The translations under genes were made by a program, and so were the position numbers. The notes under the pieces were generated by a model, which saw only the letters and a list, made by a program, of their open reading frames with translations, was not told the origin of the DNA and did not search any database. Below are positions 34,543 through 43,201 of a stretch of DNA of 64,000 nt, piece after piece. Position 1 is the first letter of the stretch, and each line of letters begins with the position of its first letter. Source of the stretch: Clostridiales bacterium Firm_16 (lineage in GTDB: Bacteria; Bacillota; Clostridia; Saccharofermentanales; Saccharofermentanaceae); NCBI GenBank assembly GCA_001604185.1, contig LVAV01000006.1, forward strand, positions 1 to 64,000. Reading direction: 5' to 3'.

Positions 34543-36420
34543 TTATTCCTCGCCGCTCTGATGGAAATGATTATACAACGCTTCCGCGTCTTTCTGCGTG
34601 ATGCGCTCCGCCTGGGCCAACTCCTCGACGGTTGCTTCGCTCATGGCCTTGATGGAGCCGAAATGCTTCATGAGGCTCTTGCGCTTAGCCTCGCCGATGC
34701 CGGGGATAGTCTCCAGCTTATAGGTCAGGTTACGCTTCTTGCTGAGTTTCCTCTGATAGGAGATTGCGAAGCGGTGCACTTCGTTCTGCACACCCGTTAC
34801 CAGCCGGAAAAGCGCTAGCATCTCTTCGTCTTCTCTTGCCTCTTCGGCCAGGGGGACATCGATCCCGTCACGAGTCACCAGACCATTGGTGCGGTGCTTA
34901 CGGTCCTTGACCATGCCCGCCAGATGGATCTTATCTGCAAGACCCAGCTCCTCCAGTACGCCGTAGATGGCATTGACCTGACCGAGTCCGCCGTCTGCCA
35001 GGATCAGATCCGGCATCTTCGCGAATTTGTCGTCCCCCATATGGGCGAAACGACGGGTCAGTACTTCCCGCATGGAGGCATAGTCATCCTGCCCCTCCAC
35101 GGTCTTGATCTTGAAAAGCCGGTAAGCCTGCTTGTCCGGACGGCCGTCGGTGAAGACCACCATGCCGCCGCAACGGTCATCGTTACCGAGATTACTGATA
35201 TCGTAGGATTCGATGCGTACCGGCACCTCCGGAAGCTGAAGCACCGACGCCAGTTTCTCCAGCGCGGTGGTGACACTCTGGTTCGAAGCACCCACACGAA
35301 GGATCCTTCTGCGGACGGATTCTTTCGCATTGGCATTGGCCATGTCCAGAAGACGCATACCATCACCACGCTGAGGCACGTGCAGGCTGACTTTGTGGCC
35401 CGCCATCTCGCAGATGGCCTCCTCGATGGAATCGTGATTCTCCAGTGGAATGGCTGTGAGGATCTCCTTCGGGATTTCCGGCGCGGAAGGATAATACTGC
35501 ATCAGGAACGCCTCCAGGAGCGCGTCCTCCGTCTCCCCTTCGTCCTTCAGGAAATAGGTGGAAGAACCGATGATACGGCCGCCACGAAGTTCGAGTTTAC
35601 GGAAACAGATCTCGCCGGCGTCGCGGTAGAAACCGATGGCGTCGCGGTCCGACTCTCTGGGGAAAGAAACATTCTGGTCCGCCATAACTTTCTTAAGAGC
35701 GGAAAGACGGTCCCGATAGATAGCGGCTTTCTCGAAGTCCAGGGCCTCCGCCGCCTCGTTCATCTGGGATTCCAGATCCCGGACGATACCGTCGTATTTA
35801 CCCTCGAAGAAACGGCAGATATTCTCCATCACAGCGCGGTATTCCTCCACCGCCACACCGCCCTGGCAAGGACCGACGCAACGACCGATATGGTAATTTA
35901 AGCACGCACGCTCCTTCCCGATATCACGGGGCAAGACTTTCCGACACGTCTTCGTGGGAAAAATATCCCGCAGAGCCTGCAGCGCGCGGAACAGATCGCC
36001 GCTGAGGAAGGGGCCGTAATACTTGGCGCCCTTCATGTTCTTGTCCGGGCGGAAAACCTTCATGATGCGCGGATACTCCTCCTGCATGGTGATGCAGACA
36101 TAGGGGTAGCCCTTGTCGTCACGAAGAAGAATGTTGTAGTGGGGCTGGTAACGCTTGATGAGGTTGCTCTCCAGAAGGAGGGCCTCCAGCTCGGATCCCA
36201 CCACCACGTACTCGAAGTCCGCGACGTGGGAGATCATGGCCAGAACTTTGGCGTTACCCTGTGGGTTCTTGCAGAAATAACTGCGAAGACGATTTCTGAG
36301 ATTCTTCGCTTTGCCCACATAAATGACAGAATCCGAGGCGTCCTTCATCAGGTACACTCCCGGATCCGTAGGTACTATATCTAATCTGGCGTCAAATGTT
36401 GATGTGCCGTCGCCGATCAT
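34543..36420 (-). CDS. uvrC: Excinuclease ABC subunit C
   Basis: 625 aa. N-terminal GIY-YIG nuclease domain (GVYLMKDASDSVIYVGKAKNLRNRL), Cys-rich NYHIGRCVGPC region, UVR motif about 195-235, UvrC RNase H-like endonuclease region (ESYDISNLGND, VFTDGRPDK, DLILADGG) and a C-terminal helix-hairpin-helix (ETIPGIGEAKRKSLM). Makes the dual incisions in nucleotide excision repair with UvrB. The ATG overlaps the crh-like stop by four bases, so translation is coupled. Confidence 0.97.
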   Translation of the reverse strand: MIGDGTSTFDARLDIVPTDPGVYLMKDASDSVIYVGKAKNLRNRLRSYFCKNPQGNAKVLAMISHVADFEYVVVGSELEALLLESNLIKRYQPHYNILLRDDKGYPYVCITMQEEYPRIMKVFRPDKNMKGAKYYGPFLSGDLFRALQALRDIFPTKTCRKVLPRDIGKERACLNYHIGRCVGPCQGGVAVEEYRAVMENICRFFEGKYDGIVRDLESQMNEAAEALDFEKAAIYRDRLSALKKVMADQNVSFPRESDRDAIGFYRDAGEICFRKLELRGGRIIGSSTYFLKDEGETEDALLEAFLMQYYPSAPEIPKEILTAIPLENHDSIEEAICEMAGHKVSLHVPQRGDGMRLLDMANANAKESVRRRILRVGASNQSVTTALEKLASVLQLPEVPVRIESYDISNLGNDDRCGGMVVFTDGRPDKQAYRLFKIKTVEGQDDYASMREVLTRRFAHMGDDKFAKMPDLILADGGLGQVNAIYGVLEELGLADKIHLAGMVKDRKHRTNGLVTRDGIDVPLAEEAREDEEMLALFRLVTGVQNEVHRFAISYQRKLSKKRNLTYKLETIPGIGEAKRKSLMKHFGSIKAMSEATVEELAQAERITQKDAEALYNHFHQSGEE

Positions 36421-36680
36421 TGGATCTTCGGATTATTGAGATATCCGACCAATGCCTCAACTGCTGCATCCTGATCGTCGCCGTCTGCGGTGATCTCGAT
36501 CTCTGCATCATTCTCAATACCCAGGCTCATTACACCAAGCAGGCTCTTCGCATTGGCTCTTCTGCCGCTTCTGGTCAGATAGATACTGCTCTTGAATGCA
36601 GAAGCCTTCTGGATCAAAATCGCAACCGCCTTCATCTGGAGTGCTTCGTCGCACTGGAAAGTAACTGTCTGAGAAACCAT
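36417..36680 (-). CDS. crh: Crh-like HPr paralogue (Gln at position 15)
   Basis: 87 aa of HPr fold, but the phosphorylatable His15 of HPr is Gln15 here (EALQMKAVA in place of the GLHARPA type), so it cannot carry phosphate for PTS sugar transport. The regulatory Ser46 is intact in NAKSLLGVMSLG. That combination is diagnostic of Bacillus Crh, which when phosphorylated on Ser46 by HPrK acts as a CcpA co-repressor. Residues around position 15 (M16, K17, A18) also depart from HPr, so orthology to Bacillus crh is not proven; it may be an independent loss. No hprK is in this window. GGAGGATGAAAC precedes the ATG. Confidence 0.8.
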   Translation of the reverse strand: MVSQTVTFQCDEALQMKAVAILIQKASAFKSSIYLTRSGRRANAKSLLGVMSLGIENDAEIEITADGDDQDAAVEALVGYLNNPKIQ

Positions 36681-36766
36681 GTTTCATCCTCCTCGGAATA
36701 CTTGTTATATCTGTTTCGCCTGCAAAAAGGCACACCTATGCAGACACGATTTTCATTTCTAAGGAA

Positions 36767-36795
36767 AGTATATGAACAGTTCAGTTCAATGTCAA
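36767..36795 (-). promoter_or_regulatory. Promoter of the crh-like / uvrC operon
   Basis: Perfect -35 TTGACA (36790-36795), 17-bp spacer, -10 TATACT (36767-36772), about 87 bp before the crh-like start. One of the best sigma-A promoters in the window. Confidence 0.8.
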
Positions 36796-36875
36796 TGACT
36801 TGACCTGCCCGCCACTTCAATTTCGTGTTTTTGTGTTAAAAACACTGTATTTGTGTTGGGTTTCTTGTGATTCTG

Positions 36876-37325
36876 TCAAATGGACAAACTGAACAGCAGT
36901 GCGTCTTCTCTGGGCTTGTCGTAGTAGTTCTTCCGGCATCCCGTCTCCTGGAATCCCATGGCCCGGTACAGGTGCACCGCCGCTTCATTTCCCGATCGCA
37001 CTTCCAGATGGATCACGGAGATCTTCTTGCGCTTGCAGAACTGTTTCACCGCTTCGATGAGTTCTCGTCCCACGCCCTGTCTTCTGTATTTGGCGGCTAC
37101 CGCCACGATGGCGATCTCCGCTTCGTCCAGCACGTACTGCAGGGCATAGTATCCCACCAGCTCGCCGCTTTCTTTCTCCTTGGCGGTCACCAGTGTCCGG
37201 ATGGTCTCATCCGAGGCGAAAGTCCACAGGGAATCGACGCTCCAGGGGTCGGGAAAAGACACTTGCTCAATGGCCGCGATCTTCTCCAGATCTTCCTGTT
37301 TCGCTTTCTCAAAAACCAGTTCCAT
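36876..37325 (-). CDS. rimI: Ribosomal protein S18 alanine N-acetyltransferase
   Basis: 149 aa GNAT protein; the start is taken as the ATG at 37323-37325 (MELVFEKA), preceded by GGAG at good spacing, not the in-frame codon six residues upstream. Typical RimI features: FPDPWS near the N-terminus and the acetyl-CoA loop YRRQGVGRELIEAV followed by LEVRSGNEAAVHLY and FQETGCRKNYY. Its place after tsaE and tsaB is the conserved arrangement. Confidence 0.9.
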   Translation of the reverse strand: MELVFEKAKQEDLEKIAAIEQVSFPDPWSVDSLWTFASDETIRTLVTAKEKESGELVGYYALQYVLDEAEIAIVAVAAKYRRQGVGRELIEAVKQFCKRKKISVIHLEVRSGNEAAVHLYRAMGFQETGCRKNYYDKPREDALLFSLSI

Positions 37326-37402
37326 GGTCTGCTCCAATCTCATCCCCGGTCCGGCTCCCGTCTTCTCCCCCCGCGGTCTCCGGACGTTTATCTCTCAGCT
37401 CC

Positions 37403-38242
37403 TCACTTCTTCTCTTCGTCTAGTGTACTGTAGTAGCGGATCGGGACGTCTACGACTTCCTTCCCCTGCTCCTTCGCGTTGCGCTCCGCCTGGGTCCGGG
37501 ACAGGTACACCGGCATTAATCCCGTGGCGGGAAAAACTCTGACAAGCGCCTCCTCTGCGGCTTGCGCTGCGGGCGCCTCGTTGGCGGTCGCAGTGGCCTG
37601 CGTCTCTGCGGCTGCACGGGCGGTGGCCTCTGCGATAGCGGCCACGCTTTCCGGCAGGATCTCATCGAAACCTTCCCGGTATTCTGCTGTAATGCCGGCT
37701 TCCTTCAGCGCCGCGGCGCCCTCTTCCTCCAGAAACAGAGCGGACCCGCTACCGATGAGAAGCACCGGCTTAGATGCAAGTTCTTTTGCCACATAATCTA
37801 GACAGGCACGACGGATCTCATTGACGTCGTCGGCTACCTCCGGCAGGACCTGACGGCCCTTGTAGTAGGCGGCAGCCCAGGCGCGGTGGTTGCGGCAGTC
37901 GATGAGGGGCACCACCAGGGCATCCTCCTCCCGAAGCGGATAGGCCAGCGCCTCCAGGGAAGACACCGGGATCGCGGGCTTCTCGAGGGCCATGGCCATG
38001 GTCTTGACGGCGCTGACGCCGATGCGGATCCCGGTAAAAGATCCGGGGCCCACGGTGCAGGCCAGTGCGTCCAGGTCCGCGTACTCCGCCTGGTTCTTCT
38101 CCATCAGGTCGTGGACCTGGGGCATGAAGGTCTGGGAATGGGTCAGTCCGTCGTTACGGAAACGCGTGTCGATACTGCGGCCGTCTTCCCACAGACAGCA
38201 CGAGCAGGCACGGTTCGATGTGTCACATGCTAATATCCGCAA
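37403..38242 (-). CDS. tsaB: tRNA t6A biosynthesis protein TsaB
   Basis: 279 aa, ASKHA fold. ILACDTSNRACS at the start, DGLTHSQTFMP, and VGPGSFTGIRIGVSAVK are diagnostic of TsaB. Forms the TsaBDE complex that transfers threonylcarbamoyl to A37 of tRNA. The start is a TTG at 38240-38242 with AGGAGGG eight bases before it, inside the 3' end of tsaE (20-bp overlap). A region around residues 180-240 is longer and Ala-rich compared with common TsaB proteins. Confidence 0.93.
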   Translation of the reverse strand: MRILACDTSNRACSCCLWEDGRSIDTRFRNDGLTHSQTFMPQVHDLMEKNQAEYADLDALACTVGPGSFTGIRIGVSAVKTMAMALEKPAIPVSSLEALAYPLREEDALVVPLIDCRNHRAWAAAYYKGRQVLPEVADDVNEIRRACLDYVAKELASKPVLLIGSGSALFLEEEGAAALKEAGITAEYREGFDEILPESVAAIAEATARAAAETQATATANEAPAAQAAEEALVRVFPATGLMPVYLSRTQAERNAKEQGKEVVDVPIRYYSTLDEEKK

Positions 38243-38729
38243 AATCCATTCCCTCCTTCTCCATTTCTTTTCTCAGTTCTTCCATTGCGTTTCGCTTTGT
38301 CTCCGGGAAAAGAACTGTGATTTTTCTTTCGTCGCCGTTACCTTCAATCTCGAATCGGATCCGCTCCTTCGGCAGGGCCTCTTCGATGACGGAGCTCCAT
38401 TCGATGGCACAGACGCCGTCGCGCTGGAAGTACTCGTCCAGGCCTGCGGCGTAGAAGTCTTCGGCGTCAGACAGGCGGTACGTGTCGAAGTGGAAAAGCC
38501 GCGGCACGCCGTCGTGGTCGTTATATTCGTTGACGATGGTGAAGGTCGGACTCGTGACGCGCGAACGCAGTCCCATACCCCTGGCCAGACCACGCGTGAA
38601 AGCGGTTTTGCCTGCGCCAAGGTCTCCGTCCAGGGTGATGACGTCGCCGCTAGTGACAACTTTGCCCAGAGCTTCACCCAGTCTTTCGGTCATTTCTACC
38701 GATGTGCTGATGGTTTCCCAAGTTCCCAT
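38223..38729 (-). CDS. tsaE: tRNA t6A biosynthesis ATPase TsaE
   Basis: 168 aa. P-loop GDLGAGKTAFTRGLARGMG, then SPTFTIVNEY and LFHFDTYRL, the TsaE hallmark set. ATPase partner of TsaB and TsaD in t6A37 formation. The start is taken at the ATG 38727-38729, which follows GAGG; the GTG four codons upstream has no better site. Begins 12 bp after the amidohydrolase stop. Confidence 0.94.
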   Translation of the reverse strand: MGTWETISTSVEMTERLGEALGKVVTSGDVITLDGDLGAGKTAFTRGLARGMGLRSRVTSPTFTIVNEYNDHDGVPRLFHFDTYRLSDAEDFYAAGLDEYFQRDGVCAIEWSSVIEEALPKERIRFEIEGNGDERKITVLFPETKRNAMEELRKEMEKEGMDFADISM

Positions 38730-38741
38730 GGCCGGCCTCAC

Positions 38742-40106
38742 TTACACTCTGCGGTCGGACACGATGCGTCCGTTGCCGAAGACCAGTCTTGCCTCGGAGT
38801 CCAGAAGCAGCGGATCTCCGTCCCAGATCACCAGGTCAGGTGCTTTGCCTACGGCTATGGAACCGAAGCGGTCGTCCACGCCCAGGATCTTCGCGGCCGT
38901 GATGGTGATGGCTTCCAGTGCGCCGCGGGCGGGCATGCCGCCTTTCTTGCAGAGCGCGGAGGAAAGTGCCAGATAAGGTTCGGGAATGCAGGGGTGGTCC
39001 GTCATGATCGCCACCGGCAGACCTGCTTTGTACAGGATCCCTGCGGTATCCAGTTTCTGGTTGGAAAGCTCGGGTTTACTTCTCTCACCGATAACGGGTC
39101 CGACGATAACACCCAGCAGCTTGCCGCCGTGGGGTTTTGCCGGATCGGTGTGAATGCCCAGGCCACGGTTCTCGCCCTGGCCGGCGTCGTATTCTTCTTT
39201 CAGAATGTCTGCGATGAGGCGGCCCTCGGTGCAGTGATCCAGAGTGTATTTCAGATTGAATTCATTGGCGATGCGGACCGCGGTAAGGATGTCGTCCTGG
39301 CGGTGGGCATGGACCTTCAGGGGCTTCTCGCCCAGGATCACGGGGATCATGGCCTCCAGCTCCAGGTCTTTCTCGAAGACGTCGGGGCGGTCAGGCTTGT
39401 CGTCCATGTCTTTCTTATCCGCATTTCTGTACTCTGCCCATTTCTCTTCGGACTGTTTCTTCTTCTCGTAGTATTCAATGGCTTCGGAAAGCACCCCGCG
39501 CAGCAATGCCGCGCTGCCCATACGGGTCTGGGGCGCTTTGTTCTCCTTGCCGTAGCACATCTTCGGGTTCTCGCCGAGGGCGGCCTTCATGGCGATATAA
39601 GGTTCCACGATGCCGCGGTCGATAGTCTTCTCGAAGGTCTTCACCAGTGCGAACTGGCCGCCGACCACATTGGCGGATCCGGGGCCGGCTGCAACCATGG
39701 TGACGCCGGCTTCTACTGCTTCGCGGAAGCAGGGGTCGGCATTGTGCATGCCGTCGATGGCCCGCAGGTCCGGGGAGATCGGGGAAACGATCTCGTTGCC
39801 GTCGTTGCCTTCGTCGGTGAGTCCGTCGTCAAAAAGTCCGATATGGGAGTGGGCGTCGATGAAGCCGGGGTACAGCCGTGCGCCCTTGGCGTCTACCGTC
39901 TGCATGGTCTCGGTCTGTTCGTCGTTCTCCGCGTAGTCGCGGCGCACGTACAGGTTCGGGTTCTCCTTACCGAACTGTTCCATCCAGTTCATCCAGCCGT
40001 CGCCGGTGCCGATCTCCAGGATCTTCTTGCGATCGAAGATCACGTATCCGTCCTTGATGGGCTCGGCGCTCTCCATGGTATATATTTCCGCGTTGTAAAT
40101 GATCAT
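38742..40106 (-). CDS. Amidohydrolase, imidazolonepropionase-like (454 aa)
   Basis: Start taken at the ATG of MIIYNAEIYTM (40104-40106), since the open frame upstream of it runs through the terminator at 40163-40204. Metal-binding motif PGFIDAHSHIG (His-x-His), a second HAHRQDD region, TLDHCTEGR and the closing G-KAPDLVIWDGDPL that typifies the amidohydrolase superfamily (metal-dependent TIM barrel). Hydrolyses an amide or cyclic amide in the cytosol; substrate unknown. Upstream of tsaE with only 12 bp between, so probably co-transcribed with the t6A genes; a functional link is not evident. Confidence 0.82.
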   Translation of the reverse strand: MIIYNAEIYTMESAEPIKDGYVIFDRKKILEIGTGDGWMNWMEQFGKENPNLYVRRDYAENDEQTETMQTVDAKGARLYPGFIDAHSHIGLFDDGLTDEGNDGNEIVSPISPDLRAIDGMHNADPCFREAVEAGVTMVAAGPGSANVVGGQFALVKTFEKTIDRGIVEPYIAMKAALGENPKMCYGKENKAPQTRMGSAALLRGVLSEAIEYYEKKKQSEEKWAEYRNADKKDMDDKPDRPDVFEKDLELEAMIPVILGEKPLKVHAHRQDDILTAVRIANEFNLKYTLDHCTEGRLIADILKEEYDAGQGENRGLGIHTDPAKPHGGKLLGVIVGPVIGERSKPELSNQKLDTAGILYKAGLPVAIMTDHPCIPEPYLALSSALCKKGGMPARGALEAITITAAKILGVDDRFGSIAVGKAPDLVIWDGDPLLLDSEARLVFGNGRIVSDRRV

Positions 40107-40162
40107 GCTCACATCCGCCTTATCCTTCGGAATTTCATCTCCTATTGTGCCAAAAAGGACAG

Positions 40163-40204
40163 CAAAAAACAATGAGGGCGCGCGGGGCGTCCTCACTGTT
40201 TTTC
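40163..40204 (-). terminator. Terminator after the 40248-41303 gene
   Basis: AACAATGAGGGCGC pairs imperfectly with GGCGTCCTCACTGTT, flanked by A-run on one side and T-run on the other, so it could act in both directions. It separates the LytTR-linked unit from the amidohydrolase operon. Confidence 0.7.
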
Positions 40205-40247
40205 AATTCACTTTTTTGTGCGCCGGTTGCCCCCGCCGGGTTCGGCA

Positions 40248-41303
40248 TCAGTAATCGCGGCCTGTGGAGAACAGGAGCTTGCCGTCCTTATCCAGCACTT
40301 CGACATAACCAATCTGTGCTACTGAGTTTCTTCCATCCAGCTCGATGCGTTCGAATGGTGATTCGATTTTCCATCCGGCATCCGTCGTCAGCTCAATGAG
40401 CATCTCCATCGAATCCGTTACAAAACTATACTCACCGGAAAGGTCGATGATCGTTTCGGTTCCGTTCACATCCACCGGGACACGCTTGAGCTCTGTACTT
40501 CCGCTTCTGATGACGATGGCGCCGCTTGTGATCTTGAGACCTTCGACCGGCAGCAGGCCCTTATTAAAATACTCGGCATGTCCGTCGATCTGTACTGCCG
40601 TTCCGGACTCGAGCCATGTCACTCTGCGGTCATCGTACCAGACATACGGGTCCCTGAAATAGTTGTCCGCAGGAGAGTTGCTGAGTGTACCTTGCAGGAT
40701 CTCGGTCTCCTTGACATCTCCGCTCTGGATCGTAATCACCGGGTCTTCACTCACTCGCTTAAAAAGCTCTGTCGTCATGGTTCCGCGGTATGTTCCGCCG
40801 ACTTGCTTCATCTCTGTGGAATAGGGTCCCCAGGACACTGTAACCGTGGCATTAGCGTCGATCTTTTTCGGAACGACACGGAACTCAATGTCCATCGTCT
40901 TCTTTTCCGCATCGATGGCTTTGAACTCATACTCGCTGCTCGACAGCATCGACTTCGCTTCCTTCAATTCCTCGCGCAGCATCGCGATCGATCCATCCAT
41001 CATCGAGATCTGGTTGCTCAGATCGTTCTTCATATCCTCGATCCTTGTGTTTATTACAGAAAGATAGATAGAAAGGCAGACCACCGACAAGACCATCCAG
41101 ATTGCCGCCGCTACGGCAAAAACTATCTTCGCGACGGAGTTCGGTTCGACTCTGTTGGTGTGAACTCCACGTTCTTTTCCTGCGACAACCCGGTCCAGAT
41201 GCCGGCGATAAAGGATCCTGGCAAGCAGGATGATTCCCAGGGCCACCAGTGCGATGACCGCTATGAATATGATCATGCCGAAAGCTATCACTCGTATTCT
41301 CAT
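40248..41303 (-). CDS. Two-span membrane protein with coiled coil (about 351 aa)
   Basis: Two N-terminal membrane helices (FGMIIFIAVIALVALGIILL and VFAVAAAIWMVLSVVCLSIYL), then a coiled-coil-like stretch (about 88-120, NTRIEDMKNDLSNQISMMD and following) and a C-terminal beta-rich region of about 230 residues that would face outside. The ATG at 41301-41303 is chosen as start because AGGAGG is nine bases upstream of it but only three from the earlier ATG. No family recognised. It starts 33 bp after the LytTR gene and is probably co-transcribed with it. Confidence 0.65.
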   Translation of the reverse strand: MRIRVIAFGMIIFIAVIALVALGIILLARILYRRHLDRVVAGKERGVHTNRVEPNSVAKIVFAVAAAIWMVLSVVCLSIYLSVINTRIEDMKNDLSNQISMMDGSIAMLREELKEAKSMLSSSEYEFKAIDAEKKTMDIEFRVVPKKIDANATVTVSWGPYSTEMKQVGGTYRGTMTTELFKRVSEDPVITIQSGDVKETEILQGTLSNSPADNYFRDPYVWYDDRRVTWLESGTAVQIDGHAEYFNKGLLPVEGLKITSGAIVIRSGSTELKRVPVDVNGTETIIDLSGEYSFVTDSMEMLIELTTDAGWKIESPFERIELDGRNSVAQIGYVEVLDKDGKLLFSTGRDY

Positions 41304-41335
41304 CTTCATGTACCTCCTGGTATCGTCTCTTCGGA

Positions 41336-41788
41336 TCAGATCCCGAAGAATTCTTTAAATGCATAGTAGTAACTGCGTGTCACGTCCACCTGGGTCCCAT
41401 CCGCCATGGTCAGCACGAACTTCATTGAAAGTGCCGGGCGAATGCGGGTGACGTGCTTTCTTGAGATGATGACCGAATTGCTGACGCGGCAGAATTCCTT
41501 CCGGTCCAGCATATCTGCGATCTGGTACAGTCTGTCCACAGCCAGGAATCGGCCCTCTGCGGTGTGCACTTCCACATCGTGACCGAAGCTTTCGATATAG
41601 ATGATATCGTCCGCTGCCACGTGGACTTTCTGCCCCTTCTCATCTCTGGCGATGACGAATGCAAGTGCCCGGGTCCCTGCTTCGGAAAGGATAAACTCTC
41701 CCTCCTCATCGATCTCAAAACCAGCCTGAAGAAGTTTCGATTTTACTTCTTCGTAATGCTCGTCTGAAATATTCAGCCGGATCTTCAC
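41336..41788 (-). CDS. LytTR-domain transcriptional regulator (150 aa)
   Basis: C-terminal LytTR DNA-binding domain (about 50-147: VAADDIIYIESFGHDVEVHT, EFCRVSNSVIISRKHVTRI) without a receiver domain; the first about 45 residues are a small alpha/beta extension. The start is a GTG at 41786-41788 with AGGAGG eight bases before it; the more upstream GTG overlaps that site. Such stand-alone LytTR proteins usually pair with a membrane protein encoded next door, here the 40248 gene, and often regulate their own operon. Confidence 0.85.
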   Translation of the reverse strand: MKIRLNISDEHYEEVKSKLLQAGFEIDEEGEFILSEAGTRALAFVIARDEKGQKVHVAADDIIYIESFGHDVEVHTAEGRFLAVDRLYQIADMLDRKEFCRVSNSVIISRKHVTRIRPALSMKFVLTMADGTQVDVTRSYYYAFKEFFGI

Positions 41789-42010
41789 TTGCGTCACCTC
41801 CTCACTTCGTGTTACTGATTTTATTCTATCGATTCATCCCCTGTTTGCAAGGCATTCGGAACAGAATGCACCGAATCACAGCATAGAATGCAGAACCGCA
41901 CTCCGCGCACAGCAAAAAGCGGGCAGGTGCACCACCTACCCGCGACGCGCACACACGGCGCAAGTTCTTTTCTCTCAGAAAAAAATCGATCTGTCTTTGC
42001 AATCCAGGGC

Positions 42011-43177
42011 TTACCGGTTGCCCTCTCTTACTATATCCGCCATGAGTTTCTGCGAATACTCGTCGCCGGCGACGGTCGGATGGAGCTGGATCAGATAGAG
42101 ATTCCCGTACTTGCTCGAGTCAACATACAAGTTGTATCCCAGGTAGAAGAATGACTCTCCGCCGTGATACCAGGCCTTGGAACGGACGTCGAGCAGCATC
42201 CATCCGCATCCGTATTTGTACTTATATCCGAACATCTCCGCCAGGGATTCTTCCTTCAGCAGCCGGCCACCTAGAAGTGCTCTGTCGAACATGAGCATAT
42301 CCGCGACACAGGAATGCATATCCCCGCAACCTCTCAACGTATTCGCCATCTGAAGATAAAGCGTATCTATCTCAACCGGAATATCGTCAAGATCGTTCTT
42401 GCCCTGGACGACCTCAGGTATGCTGGTGACATCTCCCGTCGCCATGGAACTGGAATGTTCCATCCCGCACGGGTCAAAAATATTCGCCTTGACGTACTCG
42501 CCGAATTTCTGGCCTGTTACTTTCTCGATGATCATCGCAAGCATGGTGTACCCGACGTTGCTGTAAAGAAATGCTGTCCCCGGCTCGTTTTCGAGTTCAT
42601 CGTCGAAGACCATGCCAAGGAGTTCCTCGTCTGAGAAGCCGTCATAGTAATAACGCTTCCACTCCTCATAATCCCGCTCGCCGGTTTCGGTCAGGAAGGT
42701 ATCGTCCGTGATGAAATCCCTTCTGAGACCGGACTGCATATGAAGCATCTGAGATATCGTGATGTCTTTTCCATTTGTAAACTCCGGGAAAAACTTCTCG
42801 AGTTTATCTTCGAGGGAAAGTTTTCCGTTCTCGCATAGCTGCAAAACAGCCGTAGCCGTGATCATCTTGGTTATGGATCCGATTTCGTACGTCGTGTAGG
42901 CGTCGACCTTGTTGCCGTTCACATCCTTTGCATTGACGCCGCCGATGCAGATGATCTTGTCGTCGGTGGCAAGAATGTACGAGCCCTTGAAGTCCGCGGA
43001 CTGTGTCAGATCCTGCTTCATGATCTCGACAAGTCCTTTATATTTCTCATCTTTCGTATACCAGACATTCGTTTTCTCATCGTAACTAAGACCGGCATAA
43101 ATTCCGCCCTTCTTCGCGCAGGAACAAAGCGAAAGCATCAAAGCGATGATTAGCACAAAGCTGATTATTCTTTTCAT
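42011..43177 (-). CDS. Serine hydrolase of the class C beta-lactamase / DD-peptidase fold, lipoprotein (388 aa)
   Basis: Lipobox LCSC (Cys20). Catalytic motifs SITK (Ser101, Lys104), YSNVGY (Tyr-x-Asn) and a C-terminal YHGGE. These fit the serine beta-lactamase-like family (PF00144: esterases, D-aminopeptidases, penicillin-binding-related proteins). Membrane-anchored outside; substrate not predictable, and resistance should not be assumed. Directly downstream of an AraC-type regulator (24 bp), suggesting common expression. Confidence 0.85.
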   Translation of the reverse strand: MKRIISFVLIIALMLSLCSCAKKGGIYAGLSYDEKTNVWYTKDEKYKGLVEIMKQDLTQSADFKGSYILATDDKIICIGGVNAKDVNGNKVDAYTTYEIGSITKMITATAVLQLCENGKLSLEDKLEKFFPEFTNGKDITISQMLHMQSGLRRDFITDDTFLTETGERDYEEWKRYYYDGFSDEELLGMVFDDELENEPGTAFLYSNVGYTMLAMIIEKVTGQKFGEYVKANIFDPCGMEHSSSMATGDVTSIPEVVQGKNDLDDIPVEIDTLYLQMANTLRGCGDMHSCVADMLMFDRALLGGRLLKEESLAEMFGYKYKYGCGWMLLDVRSKAWYHGGESFFYLGYNLYVDSSKYGNLYLIQLHPTVAGDEYSQKLMADIVREGNR

Positions 43178-43201
43178 AACACGCCACTCATTTCTCTTCT
43201 A

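Noticed and set aside
37992-40175. 727-codon plus-strand frame opposite the tsaB-tsaE-amidohydrolase genes
   Set aside because: Three recognised enzymes with proper starts occupy the minus strand; the plus-strand product matches no family and spans gene boundaries.
42011-43177. Calling the serine hydrolase a beta-lactamase resistance gene
   Set aside because: The fold includes many esterases and peptidases; SITK/YSN motifs alone do not show antibiotic hydrolysis.
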